DNA from: a virus
DNA: 34,861 nucleotides
Strand: one strand, 5' to 3'
Virus record (IMG/VR): IMGVR_UViG_3300020222_000094
Coordinates: 1-34,861 of that record
The notes below the pieces were generated by a model, which saw nothing but the letters and a program-made list of their open reading frames with translations, made no database searches and had not been told where the DNA came from. Position 1 is the first letter of the stretch, and every line of letters starts with the position of its first letter. The position numbers and the translations under genes were made by a program. Below are positions 1 through 6,219 of this stretch, in pieces.

Positions 1-135
1 CTTTAGCTGCTCGCCGTACTCACAGTTCCCGCACTTCTTGGTTCCATCGCTTGGGCCATAGTTTGCGGTGAGAATAGCTTTCTGCTTGTTGCCCTTGTTG
101 ATGATCTCGTCTTCAGTAGCAAGCGGACACTCAGA
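1..135. repeat. Left copy of terminal direct repeat
   Basis: The first 135 bases recur as the last 135 bases of the window. The only difference is at position 9 (G here, T at 34735), so 126 consecutive bases are identical. The coding frame of a Cys-rich gene crosses the repeat without interruption. The simplest reading is that the contig is circular and the repeat is assembly overlap. A true short terminal redundancy of the virion DNA is possible but less likely. Confidence 0.9.
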
Positions 136-204
136 ATAATCACCATCTAAGAGAGCCTCGCCCTTCTTGCCCATTTCCTTACCTGGGCCGAGAAGACCGA
201 TCAT
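1..204 (-). CDS. Cys-rich small protein, N-terminal part (gene continues at right end)
   Basis: The ATG is at 202-204 and the frame is open to the window edge. It continues in frame in the right-end copy to a TAA at 34634-34636, giving a 98-residue protein on the circular map. The N-terminal part begins MIGLLGPGKEMGKKGEALL. A Cys cluster follows, with CGNC near the repeat and four further Cys in the right-end part, consistent with a small metal-binding fold. The terminal-repeat mismatch changes one codon: Gln in this copy, Lys in the right copy. It sits between a Lys-rich peptide and a DUF3008-like gene. Its function is unknown. Confidence 0.75.
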   Translation of the reverse strand, partial: MIGLLGPGKEMGKKGEALLDGDYSECPLATEDEIINKGNKQKAILTANYGPSDGTKKCGNCEYGEQLK

Positions 205-218
205 AATTGTTGGGCCTT

Positions 219-275
219 TCACTTCTTGCCCTTTTTGGCAGGCATCTTGCCCTTTTTAGGCATTTTTCCGTACAT
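219..275 (-). CDS. Lys-rich 18-residue peptide
   Basis: This short frame starts with ATG at 273-275, six bases after a GGAGAT ribosome-binding site. It encodes MYGKMPKKGKMPAKKGKK and stops at 219-221. Half of its residues are Lys or Arg. It lies between the Q-like gene and the Cys-rich gene in a leftward chain where nearly every gap is filled by a small gene. The good ribosome-binding site is the main support. The product could bind nucleic acid through charge, or the frame could be only a leader for the next gene. Confidence 0.5.
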   Translation of the reverse strand: MYGKMPKKGKMPAKKGKK

Positions 276-308
276 GGTTATCTCCAGTGACAATTACCCA
301 CCCCGAGT

Positions 309-668
309 TTAACCCTTTTTGTAAAACTCCGCAATAGCCTCCTGCGCCCTCCTCAGTTGTAGCTCGTAGCGCTCGGTGGAAATCTTCAGCCTCTGGGCTA
401 TGGAGTGGGGCCGATGGTACGGGTACTGGATGTAAGTAGCCTTCAGGATGCCCCTTTGTATGGTTGGAAGGGTTCTGACTATGTTTTCTACCTGTTCCCC
501 CGCAATAAAATCTGGCTCGTACCTGGGTTCTTCCCCCTCCCAAACCTCGGTACTCTGATAATTACCCTCTGCGGAGGCGGCTTGAGTCTGTACGGGAGGG
601 CCAACAGGCCCATACGCGCACCAGAAAGCCCAGTTTCTCAGGAGGTCTTCTGTTTGTCGGGAAACCAT
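309..668 (-). CDS. Q-type antitermination protein
   Basis: This 119-residue protein resembles the P22/PS34 Q family (Phage_antitermQ). It has a conserved N-terminal LLRNWAFW segment, an acidic middle, then a C-terminal helical region with a sigma region 4-like helix-turn-helix (about residues 80-118, containing HSIAQRLKIS). Family members bind RNA polymerase at late promoters and let it pass terminators. Here it is encoded inside the leftward late unit, downstream of an intrinsic terminator at 2132-2159. It could therefore act in positive feedback, but that is inference. Its start overlaps the end of the upstream glycosyltransferase by 31 bases. Confidence 0.75.
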   Translation of the reverse strand: MVSRQTEDLLRNWAFWCAYGPVGPPVQTQAASAEGNYQSTEVWEGEEPRYEPDFIAGEQVENIVRTLPTIQRGILKATYIQYPYHRPHSIAQRLKISTERYELQLRRAQEAIAEFYKKG

Positions 669-1330
669 GCCGCCGCGAGTTCTGGTCTGTTTTGGGAAAT
701 CCAGGGATACGCCTCGTCTCTCAGATACCGCCAGTCTCTTCCTGTCGTAGCCCCGCCGACATGGTGGACATACGCACGACTAATGTAGTTCCTGAGACCC
801 TTTTGCCGCATATCTATGCACTGCACATCGTCCGAATAGTTGTTTAGCGGAGGGAAGTCTATCCAGGCATCTCGGTGTATATACGCCGCATAAGGCGCGA
901 TTACGTCCACCTCACAGATAAAGTTTTCAGAGTCATGCTTGTTTTGGTTGTTCTTGTCGCCTTCGTGCCGGTAGCGAATGTTTTGCAAGCCCCTGGCAAA
1001 ATCTGACCTACAAGCCACCCAGCCACGATTCTCCTCTGGAATTATGCTCAAGTCTTGCGTGAGGGTTTCCCAAAAAGTCGGGTTGAGAACCACATCATCG
1101 TTCAGAATCAGCAGGTCTTCGTGTTCCTGCATCGCAACATGGGCAGCAGCGTTATACGCATCCCCAAAGTTTTGGGCGGTATTAAGTAGGTTTATGGTTC
1201 TGTGCTTGGGTAGAACAATGTTGGAACCAGATAGGTAGACTGTCCAGAAGGTCGGCAGGTAGAAGGTTATGCTCGCGCAGAGAACCGGCAGGCACTTGCC
1301 TGAGGTAGTACAGATTACGACTGCGGACAT
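638..1330 (-). CDS. Glycosyltransferase, GT-A/GT2-like
   Basis: The 230-residue protein has a GT-A organisation. A nucleotide-binding half precedes a metal-binding NDD motif at residues 77-79 (LLILNDDVVLNP). It is followed by an acidic YSDD at 165-168 that could hold the catalytic base, and a late His-rich YVHHVGGATTG motif. No signal peptide is evident, so it should act in the cytoplasm. It overlaps the upstream DUF616-like gene by 16 bases and the Q gene by 31. Together with the neighbour it forms a two-gene sugar-transfer pair. Acceptor and sugar are not known; virion protein, phage DNA and host surface glycan are all possible. Confidence 0.75.
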   Translation of the reverse strand: MSAVVICTTSGKCLPVLCASITFYLPTFWTVYLSGSNIVLPKHRTINLLNTAQNFGDAYNAAAHVAMQEHEDLLILNDDVVLNPTFWETLTQDLSIIPEENRGWVACRSDFARGLQNIRYRHEGDKNNQNKHDSENFICEVDVIAPYAAYIHRDAWIDFPPLNNYSDDVQCIDMRQKGLRNYISRAYVHHVGGATTGRDWRYLRDEAYPWISQNRPELAAAWFPDKQKTS

Positions 1331-1938
1331 TTTTCGTACTCCCCTACCCTGTGTCCTGCTTCAACCTTTAACAGTGGATTAGCCATAAGCGGCAGGTCAC
1401 AGGTAAAAAACCGTAGCTTGTACTTCCACAACACATAAGAAAGGCTTATCTGGTCTTGCACCGACCATTTCTGATGCTCACCCCACCAGAAGGCGTTTAG
1501 ATCGTCTCCCCAGTCCTTTGCTCTACAGATGACACCGGAGGCCCACAGACCCCAATCCGCAGGCATACCGCCCTTTTTATAGGCTTTGGCTTGGGCCATT
1601 ATCGGTTCACCGTGATATTTCCGCATATCGTGAGACTCTTCTGCCTCGTCGTAGAGACAATTGCGCCAAGGATGCTTAAACATTGCCCAACGGTCTCTGG
1701 CCTGGTCAACCATGTATTCCGCAAAGAACCTGCTTGTAACCCGAATAGAGCCGTCTATCCAGATTGTGTGGTCGTAGCCAGGTGGAGGGTTTAGCTTGTA
1801 GAACCGCGACTCCATTCTGGGAGACTTCTGGCCTGTCGGTTCTGTAAATAACTTGAACTCGCAAGGAATAGACTGTTTGGGAAAGTCTTTTACGGGATCG
1901 TAATTCCCAAATATCGCGCTATAGACTAGGACGCGCAT
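1315..1938 (-). CDS. DUF616/TOD1-MUCI70-like glycosyltransferase
   Basis: I place the start at the ATG at 1936-1938, giving about 207 residues, because the family-like sequence begins at RVLVYSAIFGNYDPV. A longer in-frame form from 2025 would lie mostly inside the preceding gene. The opening YSAIFGNYD, the central HTIWIDGSI (a DxD-like metal site) and the later DQISL segment match the DUF616 hypothetical glycosyltransferase fold. It overlaps the HTH gene upstream by 20 bases and the second glycosyltransferase downstream by 16. Its acceptor is unknown. Confidence 0.7.
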   Translation of the reverse strand: MRVLVYSAIFGNYDPVKDFPKQSIPCEFKLFTEPTGQKSPRMESRFYKLNPPPGYDHTIWIDGSIRVTSRFFAEYMVDQARDRWAMFKHPWRNCLYDEAEESHDMRKYHGEPIMAQAKAYKKGGMPADWGLWASGVICRAKDWGDDLNAFWWGEHQKWSVQDQISLSYVLWKYKLRFFTCDLPLMANPLLKVEAGHRVGEYEKCPQS

Positions 1939-2122
1939 AGACGTATTCTTGCTTTGGGCCTTTTCCGGTGCGGTCTCGTTTCTCCCTGGTAAGTCTGCCG
2001 CGTTTACACATTGTATAAACCGCAATCTTTATGGTGCTTACTGGTAGCAGTAACGCCATTGAAATTTCATGCGCGGTTTTAGGTTCTATCAAAATTTCGG
2101 TAATTTTGTTATAAATCGTCAT
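1919..2122 (-). CDS. Small winged-helix/HTH protein
   Basis: The frame encodes 67 residues from an ATG at 2120-2122, preceded by a GGAG ribosome-binding site. The segment AHEISMALLLPVSTIKIAVY reads as a helix-turn-helix, followed by a basic hairpin (CKRGRLTREKRDRTGK) that fits the wing of a winged-helix domain. It is the first gene after the terminator and promoter block at 2132-2288, so it heads the late unit and may regulate it. No close family name is claimed. Confidence 0.65.
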   Translation of the reverse strand: MTIYNKITEILIEPKTAHEISMALLLPVSTIKIAVYTMCKRGRLTREKRDRTGKGPKQEYVYARPSL

Positions 2123-2131
2123 CGTTTCTCC

Positions 2132-2159
2132 AAAAAAAAGCCCCGTTCTTGGCGAGGCT
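2132..2159 (-). terminator. Intrinsic terminator/attenuator before late genes
   Basis: On the leftward transcript, AGCCUCG (2159-2153) pairs with CGGGGCU (2145-2139) around a 7-base loop, with one G-U pair. A run of seven further U (2138-2132) follows. It lies directly upstream of the ribosome-binding site of the HTH gene. It can therefore end early transcription or act as an attenuator that the Q-like protein overcomes. Confidence 0.8.
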
Positions 2160-2197
2160 TAACCCCTGTGGGGGGAGGGAGGAAACTAAGCATCGCC

Positions 2198-2226
2198 AGT
2201 ATAGGTCGGATGGCAGCACGGCGCAA
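2198..2226 (-). promoter_or_regulatory. Candidate leftward sigma-70 promoter (proximal)
   Basis: The -10 is TATACT at 2203-2198 and the -35 is TTGCGC at 2226-2221, separated by 17 bases. The -10 matches at 5 of 6 positions and the -35 only at 3 of 6. It lies in the 149-base gap between the nuclease gene and the late unit, upstream of the terminator. Confidence 0.4.
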
Positions 2227-2259
2227 GATGCCCGTTAGGAGGCCACCACCCTTAAAAGC

Positions 2260-2288
2260 AGTATAACAGACTTATGAACAGTCAACAA
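2260..2288 (-). promoter_or_regulatory. Candidate leftward extended -10 promoter (distal)
   Basis: TATACT at 2265-2260 is preceded by TGT, making an extended -10. TTGTTG at 2288-2283 lies 17 bases further upstream. It overlaps the last codons of the nuclease gene. A transcript from here would carry a leader of roughly 120 bases, including the 2132-2159 terminator, before the HTH gene. This is the best late-promoter candidate in the window. Confidence 0.5.
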
Positions 2289-2586
2289 TCTTGTGTACCC
2301 AGCGGTTATTTTGCTTTCGCCAACCTATAACCCATATTTGCCAAGAGCATTTCCGAACTTCCGACAACAATTCTGCGCTTTCTATTTTCTTTACTCGGGT
2401 TGAGATGTTGCTGTAGCTGGTCGCCTGTACCGCCAGAACCCTCCCCGATCTTAGGGCTATCAGGTCTATGAACCCAAACAAGTCCTTCCGAATGTTCACG
2501 CCTGGTATCCACCGTTCCACTACTTCTACCGTCCAGCCCTCGTCCCGCAGAAACTTTAGTGTTAGTTGTGTTGGGCTTGCAGCCAT
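2272..2586 (-). CDS. PDDEXK-like nuclease (resolvase-like)
   Basis: The start is the ATG at 2584-2586, which follows an AAGAGG ribosome-binding site. This gives 104 residues. The core NIRKDLFGFIDLIAL then GRVLAVQATS matches the PDDEXK fold found in small phage nucleases related to Holliday-junction resolvases. Asp41 and Gln54 sit where Asp and Glu usually stand, and Thr follows where Lys is usual, so the metal site is non-canonical. It is the last gene of the early unit and would fit recombination-intermediate processing. A zinc-ribbon-like frame overlaps its 5' part. Confidence 0.65.
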   Translation of the reverse strand: MAASPTQLTLKFLRDEGWTVEVVERWIPGVNIRKDLFGFIDLIALRSGRVLAVQATSYSNISTRVKKIESAELLSEVRKCSWQIWVIGWRKQNNRWVHKIVDCS

Positions 2587-2674
2587 GTCGCCTCTTAAAA
2601 CAGGAGTTGCAAAATAGTTTGTTGGGTACAACCTTCATTTTTCCGCAACAGTCTGGGCATTTTTTGTATCTCAC
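2306..2674 (-). CDS. Putative zinc-ribbon ORF overlapping the nuclease gene
   Basis: A GTG at 2672-2674 overlaps the stop of the DUF1364 gene (GTGA). The first ~33 residues have the look of a zinc ribbon, KKCPDCCGKMKVV then FCNSCFKRRHGC. The frame then stays open to 2306, but beyond about 2586 it overlaps the nuclease gene in another frame and its composition looks like a shadow. Only the N-terminal part is credible. A short real gene, a frameshifted link to the nuclease, or chance are all possible. Confidence 0.3.
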   Translation of the reverse strand: MRYKKCPDCCGKMKVVPNKLFCNSCFKRRHGCKPNTTNTKVSAGRGLDGRSSGTVDTRREHSEGLVWVHRPDSPKIGEGSGGTGDQLQQHLNPSKENRKRRIVVGSSEMLLANMGYRLAKAK

Positions 2675-2955
2675 CTTACCTTTATCAGGTCGCGTTTCCA
2701 CAGTTCCAGAATCGTCTTTTTCCAGGCATTTGTCCATAACTCTTCCCTCTCGTCTTTTGACATATCTTTGCCTTGATCTGTGTTTTGATGGCAGGACGCG
2801 CACAGAGCCGCCGTAAAGCAGTCGTGTGCCTTTAGCCCCATGCCCTTGCCCGACCATGCCCAGTTCGCGTGTGCGGCCTGTGTAGAGCCTTCTAGACCGC
2901 AGTGCTGGCATGGCAGGGAAGCCACCATTTTTAAGAGTTCTTTACTTCTGAACAT
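2671..2955 (-). CDS. DUF1364/YbcO-like HNH-type protein
   Basis: The start chosen is the ATG at 2953-2955 (MFRSKELLK), giving 94 residues and a 14-base overlap with the gene upstream. The pattern CQHCG, then AAHANWAWSGKGMGLKAHDC, then LCASCHQNTDQG is typical of DUF1364 proteins such as lambdoid YbcO, which are considered putative HNH-like nucleases. It carries paired Cys motifs and several conserved His. It lies next to the PDDEXK nuclease in a small DNA-processing group. Confidence 0.75.
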   Translation of the reverse strand: MFRSKELLKMVASLPCQHCGLEGSTQAAHANWAWSGKGMGLKAHDCFTAALCASCHQNTDQGKDMSKDEREELWTNAWKKTILELWKRDLIKVR

Positions 2956-3118
2956 CGGTATCAAACCATTCGTAGATTTCGTTTGTGATCTCAAGCATCA
3001 GCGCGTTTTCTATCTCTTGCGAACTAGGTTCGTCCGTATGCTTGTAGGCTCGAGCCAGACCGCGCTTGATACCGTTCTCTAGGCACATTTCGAGTAGGTG
3101 CATAAATTTAGGAGTCAT
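2942..3118 (-). CDS. Small hypothetical protein, 58 aa
   Basis: The ATG at 3116-3118 overlaps the stop of the preceding gene (ATGA), and the frame ends with TAA at 2942-2944. The product is 58 residues, begins MTPKFMHLLEMCLENG and is predicted mostly helical and acidic. Its support is the overlap at both ends within the coupled early chain. Function unknown. Confidence 0.65.
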   Translation of the reverse strand: MTPKFMHLLEMCLENGIKRGLARAYKHTDEPSSQEIENALMLEITNEIYEWFDTDVQK

Positions 3119-3369
3119 GAGTTTTTCTCTCGCAGTTTGGCCTCAATAAATTCGACACCGGCCAAGCCAAGATCCTTAAACCACTGTTTTTCCTCATCAG
3201 AAAGCCCAACCCATTCACGCTTTGGCTCCCTTAGTGCTTGACGCAATGCTTGGATTGCAACAATGCTTTTGTACTCCCAAACATTAGGCTCAACTTCCAC
3301 CATGGCATCTTCTAGCGTAGTCTGCATTAAAGCCTCCAACGCCTGCTCTGCTGCTTGTCGTAAGTTCAT
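3115..3369 (-). CDS. Small hypothetical phage protein, 84 aa
   Basis: The 84-residue product starts MNLRQAAEQALEALMQ and includes a second helical stretch IVAIQALRQAL. This two-part layout recurs in small phage proteins of unknown role. It overlaps the genes on both sides by four bases (ATGA). No catalytic motif is visible. Confidence 0.7.
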   Translation of the reverse strand: MNLRQAAEQALEALMQTTLEDAMVEVEPNVWEYKSIVAIQALRQALREPKREWVGLSDEEKQWFKDLGLAGVEFIEAKLREKNS

Positions 3370-3602
3370 TTCTCACCCCTTATTTTCACGGCACACAATT
3401 CAGCCGCCATACTCCCAATCAAGTTTTGGTCAGCATTCAATGTCGTGTTTGTTTTGTACTGCTGCATAATTCCATCACACACCTTCGCACAAGCCTCACG
3501 CTCTCGGTCTACCGCCCAATTGACCAGCCTGTGTATAAACTCGTCAGCATCTAATCCCTGCGGGAGTGCTGCGACCAGCTCCCCGATCTCGTCTCTAGTC
3601 AT
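3366..3602 (-). CDS. Small hypothetical protein, 78 aa
   Basis: The 78-residue product has a helical centre with DREREACAKVCDGI, a pattern common in small phage proteins that also carry the QAL-type helices of the next gene. It is coupled by ATGA overlaps to both neighbours. Function unknown. Confidence 0.65.
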   Translation of the reverse strand: MTRDEIGELVAALPQGLDADEFIHRLVNWAVDREREACAKVCDGIMQQYKTNTTLNADQNLIGSMAAELCAVKIRGEK

Positions 3603-3808
3603 AGCCGCATCTCCGAATAGTAAGCCTCCAGTTCTTCGTTTGCGGCATTTATCTCGCGGCGGCGCTGGTCTACCAACTCGCAGTGAATTTTAGAGCGCAG
3701 CCAGAAGTCGGTGACTTCCTCTTTCCCCGCATAAAGCCTGAACACAGGACTGTCGTCTACCCAATCTCGTACAAAAACCTTGTAACCCAATATGCTAACT
3801 ATTTTCAT
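3599..3808 (-). CDS. Small hypothetical protein, 69 aa
   Basis: The start at 3806-3808 is preferred over the longer frame from 3838 because it overlaps the upstream stop (ATGA) and follows GGAGAGG. The 69-residue product begins MKIVSILGYKVFVRDW and ends in a charged helix. No family is recognised. Confidence 0.6.
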   Translation of the reverse strand: MKIVSILGYKVFVRDWVDDSPVFRLYAGKEEVTDFWLRSKIHCELVDQRRREINAANEELEAYYSEMRL

Positions 3809-4053
3809 GTTCCTCTCCGATTTAGTAGTCTTAGACACAACGCTTTACAACCACAATGCGGCTCAGCCTTCCAGTCTTTTACCTCGCCCCAATTTCTTTC
3901 CATCGCCTCCACCATCGACTTGCGGATTAACTTGCAGGATTCAGACATTGCAAGAGCCGTTCTGCACTCCGCACACCTGATGTCAAAGACCCCAGGAAAG
4001 CCCTCAGACCGACTATAACAGTCTGGGCAGGAAGATGCAACAGTCTCTGTCAT
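3805..4053 (-). CDS. Small Cys-rich (zinc-binding) protein, 82 aa
   Basis: CPDC at residues 9-12, CAEC at 27-30, then a third group CGCKALC near the C-terminus suggest one or two structural zinc sites. It is coupled by ATGA to the replication gene upstream and to the gene downstream. A role in DNA or RNA binding during replication is plausible from its position but unproven. Confidence 0.6.
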   Translation of the reverse strand: MTETVASSCPDCYSRSEGFPGVFDIRCAECRTALAMSESCKLIRKSMVEAMERNWGEVKDWKAEPHCGCKALCLRLLNRRGT

Positions 4054-4364
4054 ATTTTCTCCGCGAAAACTTTTCTAAACGCGGCTATCTTCTCTGAGTT
4101 CGGTTGTGGTCTATAGGTTAACTGTTGTTGCTCGAAATACTTGGGAGACCTCGAGCAAAGATCCTTGAACTGTATAAGATTTGGTGCGCGTTCCGGCAAA
4201 ATCGTAAGCGCGTATTTGATCTGGTCAATCGTAAATCCGCGCAACTCATCAGCCCAGGCTCCCTTTACCTCGTCTAGCGGCATACCGGAAAACTTTTTGT
4301 CCCATTCGGAACCGTAGACCACAAGCAATTTGTTCCACAAAGCGTCTATAGCCTTCAAGTTCAT
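4050..4364 (-). CDS. Replication P-like (helicase-loader type) protein
   Basis: I prefer the ATG at 4362-4364, which overlaps the stop of the DUF1376 gene (ATGA), over the longer frame from 4430. The 104-residue protein contains LWNKLLVVYGSEWDKKF and RAPNLIQFKDLCSRSP. These patterns occur in phage P-like proteins, which recruit the host replicative helicase. Its place directly after an initiator-like DUF1376 gene mirrors the O-P order of lambdoid phages. Confidence 0.6.
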   Translation of the reverse strand: MNLKAIDALWNKLLVVYGSEWDKKFSGMPLDEVKGAWADELRGFTIDQIKYALTILPERAPNLIQFKDLCSRSPKYFEQQQLTYRPQPNSEKIAAFRKVFAEKI

Positions 4365-5110
4365 AGTATCTTCAACCTTTCCGATTTTTGACCAGGCTCG
4401 GGCCACTTGCGACCCGTCATTTCTTCCCACCGCTTGCGTTTAGCAAGTTCGTCTTTCTCCGCAAACGATAGAGCCTTATCAGACTGTTTGTCTTTTACCC
4501 ACTCAGCCTTAAACCCTCGCCAACCTCGCAGCACACATTCCCGCAAAGTAGCCTCTAAAGACCACCCAGCCTTTTTTGCTTCTCGGTATATGCCATCAAT
4601 TGCGGTCTGGGTTATTGCTGCTCTCACAGACTTTCTGTGCTGGCAAAAGTCTTTCCACAAGTCTTCAGGAATCCCCTGTGGACAACTAACCGCCTTTAGG
4701 CGCGTAATGTCTTTTATTGGTTCTTGGTTTATGGTTCTTGGTTTATGGTTAGCATTGCCTTCGGATTGCGTTTGCAATGCGTTCGCATGGGATTGGCTCC
4801 ATCTGGCGTTTGCGGAGTCTGTTGCACTCTTAGACTTCTTGCGAAATGCCGCAATAACCTTGTCACATCCCCTGTGGATAAGTAAGCCACCATCCTGCTC
4901 GAAGAAGTCTTTAATCACATTTTCATACGCCCGCTTTTCTTCCGCAGTCCGAACGCAATGCGTTCGCATAAGCTGGTCGTGATCCGACTTTAGTGGGCCA
5001 CCGTTGAGGTAGTAGGTGTCTATAAGTTGACGATAGATTCCATGCTCAAGCAACCCAAGATGTTGAGCATCCCTGCGATAGTCGCCAATGTTGAACTGAT
5101 AGTAGTGCAA
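4361..5110 (-). CDS. DUF1376 replication-initiator-like protein
   Basis: The 249-residue protein starts with TTG at 5108-5110, six bases after a perfect AAGGAG. Residues 1-95 match DUF1376 (YYQFNIGDYRRDAQHLGLLEHGIYRQLID), a winged-helix-like domain found in phage replication proteins. A linker of about 30 polar residues leads to a C-terminal helical domain with LWKDFCQHRKS and LRGWRGFKAEW. It is followed by the P-like gene, so it probably binds the origin. The gene is preceded by an extended -10 promoter and a structured ~136-base leader, which may control it. Confidence 0.7.
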   Translation of the reverse strand: MHYYQFNIGDYRRDAQHLGLLEHGIYRQLIDTYYLNGGPLKSDHDQLMRTHCVRTAEEKRAYENVIKDFFEQDGGLLIHRGCDKVIAAFRKKSKSATDSANARWSQSHANALQTQSEGNANHKPRTINQEPIKDITRLKAVSCPQGIPEDLWKDFCQHRKSVRAAITQTAIDGIYREAKKAGWSLEATLRECVLRGWRGFKAEWVKDKQSDKALSFAEKDELAKRKRWEEMTGRKWPEPGQKSERLKIL

Positions 5111-5246
5111 GCCAATCTCCTTCGGCGCTATCCCCTATCCGGTGGCATTCCGGCTGGTCAGCACCCTGACGGGTTTAAGATTCGGTCAGATAAGGGACAG
5201 CCCGAAAGGGACTGGCTATCTGCCCAGCTATGCGCCGCCACAGCGC
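5111..5246 (-). ncRNA. Structured leader RNA of the replication gene
   Basis: The untranslated leader (leftward transcript) has several perfect stems. CAGAUA (5222-5217) pairs with UAUCUG (5192-5187) around an inner 6-bp hairpin CAGUCC/GGGCUG (5214-5209 with 5203-5198). CGGCGC (5237-5232) can pair with GCGCCG (5128-5123), which sits just before the ribosome-binding site. GUCAG (5170-5166) can pair either with CUGAC upstream (5189-5185) or with CUGAC downstream (5161-5157). No known riboswitch class is recognised. Confidence 0.5.
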
Positions 5247-5253
5247 AAAAAAA

Positions 5254-5262
5254 ATTATAACA
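5254..5262 (-). promoter_or_regulatory. Extended -10 promoter for the replication operon
   Basis: TGTTATAAT (5262-5254) is a perfect extended -10 element. No good -35 is visible at the usual spacing, as is common for extended -10 promoters. It overlaps nothing coding except being about 15 bases beyond the metallophosphoesterase stop, and would start the structured leader near 5247. Confidence 0.6.
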
Positions 5263-5277
5263 CAAAAAATAGTTTAA

Positions 5278-6219
5278 CTAAACAGGTTTGCCTCGGAAAT
5301 AGGCCGTTTCGCCGATTACCTCTACCAATTCTGGCGGTAGTAACATTCCATCCTCGTCGAACGTCAGCACCGCAAACCCACTTGCCCAGGGAACAGGGTT
5401 GCCCTCAAGGTAGGCAAACTGCTCGCCATAAGGCTCCGCAAGCGTTCCGGTATCTACCCCATACCTTCTCCCGTTGTAATCCCCAAAAGGCGTAACCTGC
5501 AACTTATGTAGGTGTCCGGTCACAATATTTCGCCCTGATTTCAAAACATTGTTCCAAGTCGCGTGAATGCCGTTATGCCACCTGTGCTTGATAACAGTGT
5601 TGCCATTTACGTGCATCACATATCCGAGATGCCAGCCTGGGAAGTAGTCGAACAAGTCTGCACCAAAAGCCCCTTCAACCTCTGGGGCATTTATCTTCAT
5701 ATAACGCCACAGCCTGGTGTCGTGGTTGCCATACAGCCAGAATAAAGTCGCATTGTGTGCGGCCTTCTCGATCTCTCCGAGTCTGTCCTGACAAACCTCA
5801 AGTTCCTGTCGAACCGTGGGCGTGTCGTTTTTGTAAAGAGGGTCGTGGCGGCTTACTCTAGCCCCATCGAAAACATCCCCGTTTAAGACTACCGCGTGAG
5901 GCTTGAGCTGCTTGCACAACTTGATAAAGGCTTTGTGTGCTGTAGTAGCCTCTCCAGGCCAGTAGTGTGCGTCTGAGGCCACGAGGATCGTCTGTTTCTT
6001 TGCCTCGTAACTTATTTCATTTTTCCGAACATATGAAACAACAACGCTGTTCTGTTTTGCCGCATAACTCTCTAGTGTGATGCCTAGTCGGTGTTCCAGC
6101 CTGCGGCGGCGGTTGTAGACCACCTTTTCCGAGCAATCCAGTATTTCCGCAACCCGTGCCGGACTGCCTGTTTCGCGGAACAGTTGGATAAATTCCTGAT
6201 CGGTACACTTGGCTTTCAT
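5278..6219 (-). CDS. HTH-fused metallophosphoesterase
   Basis: The 313-residue protein has an N-terminal helix-turn-helix (about residues 5-45, with ARVAEILDCSEKVVYNRRRR). It is followed by a calcineurin-like phosphoesterase domain from about residue 76. The five blocks are present: SDAH 82-85, GDVFDG 114-119, GNHD 164-167, KHRWHNG 211-217 and GHLHK 235-239. The site should bind two metals and cleave phosphoesters; the natural substrate is unknown. The HTH-phosphoesterase pairing occurs in several phages and suggests action on DNA or on a nucleotide. Its start overlaps the SprT stop by one base. Confidence 0.8.
   Translation of the reverse strand: MKAKCTDQEFIQLFRETGSPARVAEILDCSEKVVYNRRRRLEHRLGITLESYAAKQNSVVVSYVRKNEISYEAKKQTILVASDAHYWPGEATTAHKAFIKLCKQLKPHAVVLNGDVFDGARVSRHDPLYKNDTPTVRQELEVCQDRLGEIEKAAHNATLFWLYGNHDTRLWRYMKINAPEVEGAFGADLFDYFPGWHLGYVMHVNGNTVIKHRWHNGIHATWNNVLKSGRNIVTGHLHKLQVTPFGDYNGRRYGVDTGTLAEPYGEQFAYLEGNPVPWASGFAVLTFDEDGMLLPPELVEVIGETAYFRGKPV

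Noticed and set aside
256-543. 95-residue leftward frame
   Set aside because: It lies almost wholly inside the Q-like gene in another frame, has skewed composition and no family pattern.
405-788. 127-residue rightward frame
   Set aside because: Antisense to the Q-like and glycosyltransferase genes, with no motif or ribosome-binding site.
2161-2271. tRNA or known small RNA in the late leader
   Set aside because: No cloverleaf or anticodon arm can be formed; only promoters and the terminator are supported.
4407-4982. 191-residue rightward frame
   Set aside because: Antisense shadow of the DUF1376 replication gene, which has a clear family match and a good ribosome-binding site.
5230-5254. 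Rho-independent terminator reading rightward
   Set aside because: GCGC-loop-GCGC is followed by A residues on the plus strand, not T, and no rightward gene precedes it. The run is explained by the leftward promoter/leader.
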